Source of the DNA: Psychrobacillus sp042885655
Lineage (GTDB): Bacteria; Bacillota; Bacilli; Bacillales_A; Planococcaceae
Direction: 5' to 3'
DNA: 64,000 bases
Assembly: GCF_042885655.1 (NCBI RefSeq)
Contig: NZ_JBHVRO010000003.1
Location: 62,001-126,000, forward strand
Shown here: positions 58,855 to 64,000 of the stretch, one piece after another
Layout of the letters: each line of letters starts with the position of its first letter
How positions within the stretch are numbered: the stretch's first letter is position 1
Made by a program: the position numbers and the translations under genes
The notes under the pieces: generated by a model
Told to the model about the DNA's origin: nothing
The model's database searches: none
Seen by the model: the letters and a program-made list of their open reading frames with translations, nothing else

Positions 58855-60591
58855 ATGAGGAGAAAATCATTAAGTACAAAGATGTCATTAATTCTTATTA
58901 TGGTCATGTTATGTTTGTTTGTAGCAGTTTCAGCATTGTTTACTTTTAGTACACTTAGAACGGTTGAAGACTCTATTAGAAGTCAGGCGGTAACAACTGC
59001 TGATTATTTGGCTAGCAGAGTAGACGGAGATAAATACAAGAAGTTTATGGATGAACCAGTGGAAAGTGATACATATTGGGAGTTAAGAAATGAGTTTGTT
59101 AATGAATTGGATAGCACAGGTATACTTTATCTATATACGTTAAAAGCTGATGCAAATTCGGTTGAAATAATGATTGATGGGTATCCAAAAGGAGCAGAAG
59201 GTGCAGCAACTATTGGACAGAAAACGACTGGAACAACTTTTGAAGATGTAAGCCCTGTTTTACAAGGAAATTCGGTAAGTACGAAAGTTATTAATGATCC
59301 TGAGTTTGGAAGATACTTATCGGCATTTTCTCCAATTAGAGACAGTAAAGGTGATATTGTGGGGATTTTGGCGGTTGATATTGATGCTGAAAAAGTCGCA
59401 GGAATTCAGAGCAATCTTCTTAAAACTACTATTCCACTTGTTGCGGTAATATTCCTTGTCATTATTCTTGTTCTTACAACCATATTTTATTTATATACAA
59501 AAAGAACGTTGGCTCCTCTTACTGTTGTAAGTGATGCTTTGGGAGACTTTGCAGAAGGGAAATGGAGTTTAGCTGCCAAAAAAGTTAGTGGAATAAAGTT
59601 TCGCTCAGAAAATGAAATATCTGCATTGGCAAAATCGTTTATTGCTTCTCATGAGCAATTGAGCTCGGTCATGAATGTGATGAATAGTCATTCTTCACAA
59701 GTTTTATCATCATCAACTCAACTCTTTGAGACCATTGAAAAAACAATGGATACTAACCGGACAATTAATAAAAATATGGCTGAATTAGCGGCGGGAAGTA
59801 CAAAATCATTACATCATAGTGAAGAATCTGTTACTGCACTAGAACAGATGTCCATAGGAATTCAAAAAATTGCTGACTCTGGAAATGAAATGTCCAATAC
59901 ATCCAATGACGTAACCATCTTCATTAGAGATGGTCATGAAGAATCGAAGAAAGTCGTGGAGCAAATCAGAGATGTTCAAAAAATGGTCCATCAAACTGGA
60001 GGAAAAGTAGAGGAGCTAGGTAGCCAATCCAAACAAATTCAGGAAATAACAAATGTTATGACAGACATAGCTGAACAAACCAATTTACTTGCATTAAATG
60101 CTGCAATTGAAGCAGCACGCGCAGGTGAGTCAGGAAAAGGGTTTGCGGTAGTAGCAGATGAAGTAAAGAAATTAGCCGAACAATCCAGGAATTCAGCAGA
60201 AGAAATTAGAACACTTATTGATAACTTTGAACAAATTACTAATGATGTTAGTCATGTGATGGCTGCAACATCTACCAAAGTTACAGAAGGAACGGAAGCA
60301 GTCCAAAAAATTGGAGAAATGCTTGAACATGTTGTAAGTACAATTAGTCAAATAAATTTAGAGATTCAAGATACCTCTGCTATTACGGAAGAAATGTCAG
60401 CAGGTTCTGAGGAAATTCTAGCGGCATTTGAAAATATTAAAGGGTTTGCAAGTGATGCTACTAATCAAACAATGGAAGTAGCAAGCTCAACAGAAAACCA
60501 AACAATTGCAATGGGTTCATTGGAAGAAATGAGTGGCGAACTTCAAAAAGTAGCGCATTCCTTAAGCGAATTAATTCATCGATTTAAATAG
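58855..60591 (+). CDS. Methyl-accepting chemotaxis protein
   Basis: A 578-residue receptor. TM1 is at 11-34 (MSLILIMVMLCLFVAVSALF), a Cache-like extracellular domain spans about 35-185 (TADYLASRVDGDKYKKFMDE, GRYLSAFSPIRDSKGDIVG), and TM2 lies around 192-215. HAMP follows, then the signalling hairpin with tip EQTNLLALNAAIEAARAGES and GKGFAVVADEVKKLAEQSR. It binds a ligand outside and controls CheA. The start is ATG 58855, behind GAAGGG...AGG; an upstream in-frame start at 58783 has no Shine-Dalgarno. No che genes are nearby. Confidence 0.93.
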   Translation: MRRKSLSTKMSLILIMVMLCLFVAVSALFTFSTLRTVEDSIRSQAVTTADYLASRVDGDKYKKFMDEPVESDTYWELRNEFVNELDSTGILYLYTLKADANSVEIMIDGYPKGAEGAATIGQKTTGTTFEDVSPVLQGNSVSTKVINDPEFGRYLSAFSPIRDSKGDIVGILAVDIDAEKVAGIQSNLLKTTIPLVAVIFLVIILVLTTIFYLYTKRTLAPLTVVSDALGDFAEGKWSLAAKKVSGIKFRSENEISALAKSFIASHEQLSSVMNVMNSHSSQVLSSSTQLFETIEKTMDTNRTINKNMAELAAGSTKSLHHSEESVTALEQMSIGIQKIADSGNEMSNTSNDVTIFIRDGHEESKKVVEQIRDVQKMVHQTGGKVEELGSQSKQIQEITNVMTDIAEQTNLLALNAAIEAARAGESGKGFAVVADEVKKLAEQSRNSAEEIRTLIDNFEQITNDVSHVMAATSTKVTEGTEAVQKIGEMLEHVVSTISQINLEIQDTSAITEEMSAGSEEILAAFENIKGFASDATNQTMEVASSTENQTIAMGSLEEMSGELQKVAHSLSELIHRFK

Positions 60592-60642
60592 GTTTTAATA
60601 CTTAAGAGTCGATTATCAAGTTTTTTATACGTTAGCGTTAAA

Positions 60643-60687
60643 AAATAGTAGGATAGACCAACTAATGGTTTATTCTACTATTTTTTT
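60643..60687. terminator. Bidirectional terminator between the receptor and deacetylase genes
   Basis: AAATAGTAG-ATA-ACCA / TGGT-TAT-CTACTATTT with small bulges and a T-run on the plus side. It overlaps the deacetylase stop codon at 60678. Confidence 0.65.
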
Positions 60688-61406
60688 ATGCTCAAATTAT
60701 TTATTTCTAATAATTCAGATACTGTTACAAATTTGTATCCTTGCTTTTTAAGTTCTGGAAGAATCTCTTCTAGAGCTTTAACTGTTTGTGAACGATCTCC
60801 GCCTGCATCATGAAATAATACAATATCACCTGGTTTAGCCCCAGATACTACTCTTGATACGATTTTTTTAACTCCTGGTGTTTTCCAGTCTTCGGTATCT
60901 TGATGCCACGACCACATAACAACTTTGTAACCGTTTTGTACAGCAGTATTAATAATGCGATCATTGTAAGTACCCCCAACAGGGCGGTAATATAAAGGAT
61001 AAGTACCAGTAATATCGTAGATTATTTCATTTGTCTTTTTTAATTCTTCTTTGAGCTCTTCAGGTGTAATTTTATAAGGGTGGGTATAAGTATGGTTAGC
61101 TATTTCATGGCCGCCATAGCCTATTTGAAGAATGAGGTCTGGATAGGTTAATGCCCTTTCACCAATGACAAAGAACGTTGCTTTTGCATCGTATTCTTCA
61201 AGTAAATCCAGTATTTGTGGAGTGTAGACAGAATGGGGCCCGTCATCGAATGTGAGAGCAATGACTTTTTCCTCTGTATTAATACCCCAAAGAACATATC
61301 CCTTCTTTTCATAATAAGGTCTCCCTTTATCCATTGCAGAAGAAGCGTAGGCTATACAAAAAAATATGATAAGAAATACTCCGATTTTTATACTTAAAGA
61401 CTTCAT
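60678..61406 (-). CDS. Polysaccharide deacetylase (NodB domain)
   Basis: A 242-residue secreted or membrane-anchored protein. N-terminal hydrophobic segment KIGVFLIIFFCIAYASSAMD, then motif 1 ALTFDDGPHSVYTPQILDLL (Asp54, Asp55), motif 2 EIANHTYTHPY (two His), motif 3 YYRPVGGTYNDR (usually RxPxG; V here), motif 4 MWSWHQDTEDWK and motif 5 IVLFHDAGGDR. It removes N-acetyl groups from peptidoglycan or a related glycan outside the membrane; PdaA/PdaB-like sporulation enzymes share this size. AGGAGG precedes ATG 61406. It is a single-gene unit. Confidence 0.9.
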   Translation of the reverse strand: MKSLSIKIGVFLIIFFCIAYASSAMDKGRPYYEKKGYVLWGINTEEKVIALTFDDGPHSVYTPQILDLLEEYDAKATFFVIGERALTYPDLILQIGYGGHEIANHTYTHPYKITPEELKEELKKTNEIIYDITGTYPLYYRPVGGTYNDRIINTAVQNGYKVVMWSWHQDTEDWKTPGVKKIVSRVVSGAKPGDIVLFHDAGGDRSQTVKALEEILPELKKQGYKFVTVSELLEINNLSIKK

Positions 61407-61595
61407 GATTGATTCCTCCTTACCTTACTATTTTGGCGGAAGGCTTTTTTTACTTTTTAACTTAGAAATATTGTTCACCGATGAGCTATGAAATATACTA
61501 ATATTATTTTGAAAAAGTATTTTTAAAACCAAATTACTTTAAGTATCGTGCATATAGTTTTTTGGGGAAGTAATAATCTAACAAAAAAATAAATA

Positions 61596-61638
61596 AAACG
61601 CTCGGTATAGGGAATAATCACCTTACCAAGCGTTTTTT
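61596..61638. terminator. Terminator downstream of cotJC
   Basis: AAACGCT-GGTA / TTACC-AGCGTTTT with an AT-rich loop. T-rich sequence follows on both sides (minus: TTTTATTTATTTTTTTG). It probably ends the cotJ operon. The 61407-61725 gap holds this and the palindrome at 61639. Confidence 0.6.
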
Positions 61639-61685
61639 ATTACAAAAGTGTTACTGGTGCCTGGCACCGGTAACACTTTTGTAAT
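61639..61685. repeat. 47-nt palindromic repeat, copy 4 (best preserved)
   Basis: ATTACAAAAGTGTTACTGG-TGCCTGGCA-CCGGTAACACTTTTGTAAT: 22 of 23 positions pair and the exception is a T opposite G. The T-rich ends mean it may also act as a bidirectional terminator. Confidence 0.85.
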
Positions 61686-61725
61686 GTTTATGCGATTTTT
61701 TTATGGATTATTTTTGGGGGTTCGT

Positions 61726-62295
61726 TTAGAAGATTTTTTTGCGGTCTCTTTCGTCTTTTAATAGTTCGACTGCTTCGCGGAATCGGAGGGAGTGAATATT
61801 TTCTCTTTCTCTTAAAAATCTTAATGCATCGTTTATACCAGGGTCATCGGAGATGTCTATTAACCATTGATAGGTTGCACGGGCTTTTTCTTCAGCAGCT
61901 ATGTCCTCGTAAAGATCGGCAATGGGGTCGCCTTTTGACTGAATATATGTGGAGGTAAAAGGAACACCACCAGCATTTGAATAGAATAGGGAATGTCCGT
62001 GGTTGACAAAATGGGCTCCTAAGCCTGCTTTTTCTAATTGTTCTGGTGTAGCATCTTTCGTTAACTTATAAATCATAGTTGCCAACATTTCTAAGTGTGA
62101 AAATTCTTCTGTCGATATATCTGTTAGAAGGCCAATTACTTTATCAGGAACAGTATAGCGTTGATTCATATATCGTAGAGCAGCAGCAAGTTCTCCGTCC
62201 GCACCACCGTATTGTTCCATAATGTATCTTGCTAGCATAGGATTACAGGTGGTAACCTCTACCGGGTAGAGCAGTTTTTTTTCATAAACCCACAT
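61726..62295 (-). CDS. cotJC: Spore coat protein CotJC (manganese catalase-like)
   Basis: A 189-residue protein with a ferritin-like four-helix Mn-catalase fold: MWVYEKKLLYPVEVTTCNPM, LARYIMEQYGGADGELAAAL then RYMNQRYT, DISTEEFSHLEMLATMIYKL (metal-binding E-x-x-H), DLYEDIAAEEKARATYQWLI and REREN-x-HSLRFREA. The metal ligands Glu/His are all present. CotJC is part of the inner spore coat of Bacillus, made in the mother cell. The ATG has AAAGGAGAAAGG. It is last in cotJABC, 15 bp after cotJB. Confidence 0.95.
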   Translation of the reverse strand: MWVYEKKLLYPVEVTTCNPMLARYIMEQYGGADGELAAALRYMNQRYTVPDKVIGLLTDISTEEFSHLEMLATMIYKLTKDATPEQLEKAGLGAHFVNHGHSLFYSNAGGVPFTSTYIQSKGDPIADLYEDIAAEEKARATYQWLIDISDDPGINDALRFLRERENIHSLRFREAVELLKDERDRKKIF

Positions 62296-62310
62296 TACCT
62301 TTCTCCTTTC

Positions 62311-62577
62311 TCATAGTTGCCATGGCCATGGTGTTTGATTCCAGCGCCAGCCTACATCAATTGCTTGTCTGGAAGGGGCAGACATTAATGATAAAGGTCC
62401 AAATTTACTTTCATAATGTTTGCGTACCCTTGCCGCCTCTTTTATTGCTTCTCTCCATTGTTCTAAAGCGTCTAAATCATCTTGGTGAGTATCTGTGTAT
62501 AAAGTTAACTCAACTACTACAAAGTCCATTTGTTGTACTTTTTTTAACAAGTCTAGTCTTTCTTCAAATTCATTCAT
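62311..62577 (-). CDS. cotJB: Spore coat protein CotJB
   Basis: An 88-residue protein: MNEFEERLDLLKKVQQMDFV then VVELTLYTDTHQDDLDALEQ and a C-terminal IDVGWRWNQTPWPWQL, matching CotJB in length and Trp-rich tail. The start at ATG 62577 overlaps the cotJA stop (ATGA) behind GAGGAAGG. CotJB associates with CotJA and CotJC in the coat; it may stabilise CotJC. Confidence 0.93.
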   Translation of the reverse strand: MNEFEERLDLLKKVQQMDFVVVELTLYTDTHQDDLDALEQWREAIKEAARVRKHYESKFGPLSLMSAPSRQAIDVGWRWNQTPWPWQL

Positions 62578-62792
62578 GAAATTCCTTCCTCTCGCGAAAA
62601 TCCATCCACAAATTGTGGCCAAAGAGAACCTTGCCATAGTGCTTCTTCTGGAGAATTTTGCGGTAGACCAGGAGTTTGAAAATTCGTAAAGAGTTGAGGT
62701 GGTAAAACAAAATGCTTAACTAAAATAGGGGGGCAAGGGTCTAATGGTGACACAAAAGGGTAATAACTTCCTCGATATAATGATGGCTCCAA
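62574..62792 (-). CDS. cotJA: Spore coat-associated protein CotJA
   Basis: A 72-residue protein rich in Pro and aromatic residues: SLYRGSYYPFVSPLDPCPPI, VKHFVLPPQLFTNFQTPGLP and EEALWQGSLWPQF, as in CotJA. The start is TTG 62792, 8 nt after AAGGAG. It is the first gene of the mother-cell cotJ operon, sigma-E-dependent in B. subtilis; I could not identify a convincing sigma-E promoter upstream. Confidence 0.92.
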   Translation of the reverse strand: MEPSLYRGSYYPFVSPLDPCPPILVKHFVLPPQLFTNFQTPGLPQNSPEEALWQGSLWPQFVDGFSREEGIS

Positions 62793-63014
62793 ATGAAATC
62801 ACTCCTTCAGACTATCCTATGAAGGATGGGCACAAATGAGACTAAGTGGACAACCTGTTTAAGTAATTAAGGATTGATATAAATCAAAATAAAAAAATGT
62901 TAGCGGATAAATAAAACCAAATACAATTCCAAATGTATAATGCAATCGCCTATCCCATTCACAAATTTATAGGTGAATGCATATATTTTTAGAGGGGGAA
63001 AAGGAGGGGTTTTA

Positions 63015-63767
63015 CTGGAAAAAACATTTCAGGAATCCGCATTGTATGAACTTCATTTTTGGTTGCAAGTGTTAGGAGATCATGGAAGATTTATTCATGA
63101 TTCATTAGCTCCTAATGAAACGGAAAAAATTGAAGCTGCAAATTCTTTTACTAATCTCTTTGATCAATTATTAATGACCTCAAAACAGCCATTAAATACA
63201 GATGAACTTATTTTGTTAGTCAAGCAGGCAAAATTAGCGAGTGAAGAAATCCGTGTGTTTAAGTTGTATCTCATAAAAGATCATTTAATTGGGGATATTA
63301 AAATATCCTTATCGCCATCCTTTATCAATCATATGGTGAACGAAGTGGAAGAGGCTATCCGTGTATTTACCTACTTAGAACAAGGTCAGGAAGTTCCAAT
63401 AATACATCCTTTACATCATGATTTGCTTTGGCTGCTTGATGCGGCGGGTCATGCGGTTGCTATTGATGCAAATTTAGACATAGTAGAAAGAAAACTGAAA
63501 GACCAAGGACAGCAATTTATGAAAGACTGGGAAGATTTCTATTTAAAAGCAGTTGAACTAGCAGGTTTTTTACGTGCGAATGTAGAGAGATTTCCAGCAT
63601 TAGATAAATTCCATAATGATATTGAATTGGAAATGACGATTTTTAAAGTGTTCTTAAAGGAATTGGAAGAAATGAGAATTAAAAAAGAAGCATTAGGGAC
63701 CTTTACCCCTCTAATGGCAGATCATATGGCTAGAGAGGAAACGTATTATTTACAAAAGATAAAGTAA
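63015..63767 (+). CDS. DUF2935 family protein, probable CTG start
   Basis: A 250-residue, all-helical cytosolic protein: EKTFQESALYELHFWLQVLG then DHGRFIHDSL, LLVKQAKLASEEIRVFKLYL, NHMVNEVEEAIRVFTYL, PLHHDLLWLLDAAGHAVAID and LMADHMAREETYYLQKIK. Paired helical repeats with conserved His/Glu suggest a metal-binding ferritin-like four-helix fold, duplicated. No ATG, GTG or TTG lies in range of the strong AAGGAGG (63001-63007); the in-frame CTG at 63015 lies 7 nt after it and fits the usual family N-terminus. The only upstream in-frame start, GTG 62973, has no Shine-Dalgarno. It is divergent from cotJABC, so possibly sporulation-linked. Confidence 0.8.
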   Translation: MEKTFQESALYELHFWLQVLGDHGRFIHDSLAPNETEKIEAANSFTNLFDQLLMTSKQPLNTDELILLVKQAKLASEEIRVFKLYLIKDHLIGDIKISLSPSFINHMVNEVEEAIRVFTYLEQGQEVPIIHPLHHDLLWLLDAAGHAVAIDANLDIVERKLKDQGQQFMKDWEDFYLKAVELAGFLRANVERFPALDKFHNDIELEMTIFKVFLKELEEMRIKKEALGTFTPLMADHMAREETYYLQKIK

Positions 63768-63800
63768 AATCCGTTAATAAAAACTATTTGAAATTTAAGA

Positions 63801-63837
63801 ATGCCAAGGTGAATTTTTGTTCATCTTGGCATTTTTT
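63801..63837 (+). terminator. Terminator after the DUF2935 gene
   Basis: Stem ATGCCAAG-TGAA / TTCA-CTTGGCAT, then TTTTTT. Confidence 0.9.
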
Positions 63838-63843
63838 CTTGTT

Positions 63844-63960
63844 AGGTACTACTCACTTAATAGATTGTAGTGAAAGGATGAGTGAGACAGATGGGCCATC
63901 ACAACGAACGCGTCCACCTAAAACGGAAATCCGAGGTATTATTTAATTCTTTAAAGTACT
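63844..63960 (-). repeat. Mosaic intergenic repeat, A block, internally deleted copy
   Basis: Reverse complement of the 15885-16118 block, including both ends (AGGTACTACTCAC and TTTAAAGTACT), but only 117 bp long. One internal deletion joins the first and second copies of the ACGCGTTC direct repeat; another removes the CCACA and CCAACA hairpins. After it, 63961-64000 contains AGAGGGGGAG and an in-frame-capable TTG at 63989, possibly the start of the next gene. Confidence 0.8.
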
Positions 63961-64000
63961 ATCAACATTAGTTAGAGAGGGGGAGCAATTGCACTTGGTC

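Noticed and set aside
62973..63014. GTG start for the DUF2935 gene
   Set aside because: No Shine-Dalgarno precedes it, and the extra residues are encoded by the purine-rich ribosome-binding region of the CTG start.
63989..64000. Possible TTG start of a following gene
   Set aside because: Only four codons are visible, too few to call despite the GAGGGGG upstream.

Overview
The window is a low-GC chromosomal segment of a Gram-positive, endospore-forming member of the Bacillales. The evidence is a complete cotJABC spore-coat operon, an argS gene behind a T-box leader, mprF, strong Shine-Dalgarno sequences throughout, frequent TTG/GTG starts, and several sigma-B-like promoters. Gene content and the kind of intergenic repeats resemble the Psychrobacillus/Lysinibacillus/Sporosarcina group; that placement is an inference. 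I see no rRNA, tRNA, CRISPR array, prophage or intact insertion sequence.

Layout. 1-3.8 kb: a truncated IseA-like autolysin inhibitor, an unknown secreted protein, a MazG-like pyrophosphohydrolase and an EamA exporter. 3.8-15.8 kb: the most coherent accessory block. A minus-strand operon (family-5 solute-binding lipoprotein and two cytosine-deaminase-like amidohydrolases) faces a plus-strand operon (dipeptide-type ABC permeases and ATPases). These are followed by a LytS-type kinase with almost no sensor domain, an AraC-type response regulator and a divergent SSS-like membrane protein with overlapping ends, then a 3-hydroxybutyrate-dehydrogenase-like SDR. 15.8-25.6 kb: SEC-C protein, a 58-codon minus-strand gene, mprF, a YusW-like lipoprotein, a PadR/membrane-protein pair, a YflT-type stress protein and a DnaQ-BRCT exonuclease, with two large repeat blocks between them. 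25.6-39 kb: argS with T-box, DUF2231 and DUF1028 proteins, a 1240-residue secreted nuclease, a 5'-nucleotidase gene broken by one amber codon, a DmpA-type peptidase and topB.

39-49 kb: two envelope-type two-component loci. One has DUF2269 and SHOCT membrane proteins followed by kinase then regulator. The other has a tandem PepSY protein, an ABC-2 exporter, an NEW3-like membrane protein, a regulator and a kinase. Between them lie a second YflT gene, a flavin reductase and a low-complexity GYPMMPYGQQ protein. 49-64 kb: metallophosphoesterase, TVP38/TMEM64 protein, a YdeI/OmdA-like protein coupled to a methyltransferase, erythromycin-esterase-family protein, DUF2785, a PBP4-type carboxypeptidase, a TetR/MMPL pair with clear operators, a chemotaxis receptor, a polysaccharide deacetylase, cotJABC and a DUF2935 protein that probably starts at CTG.

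Two families of dispersed intergenic repeats run through the window. One is a mosaic GC-richer element (about 1.03, 15.9-16.6, 23.2-23.6, 28.6, 58.6 and 63.9 kb). The other is a 47-nt palindrome centred on GGTGCCTGGCACC (34.2, 55.6, 58.5 and 61.7 kb). Both show paired base changes that preserve stems. The best candidates for something undescribed are the amidohydrolase/ABC/kinase/SSS block, where the SSS-like protein may act as the kinase's co-sensor, and the structured repeat families.
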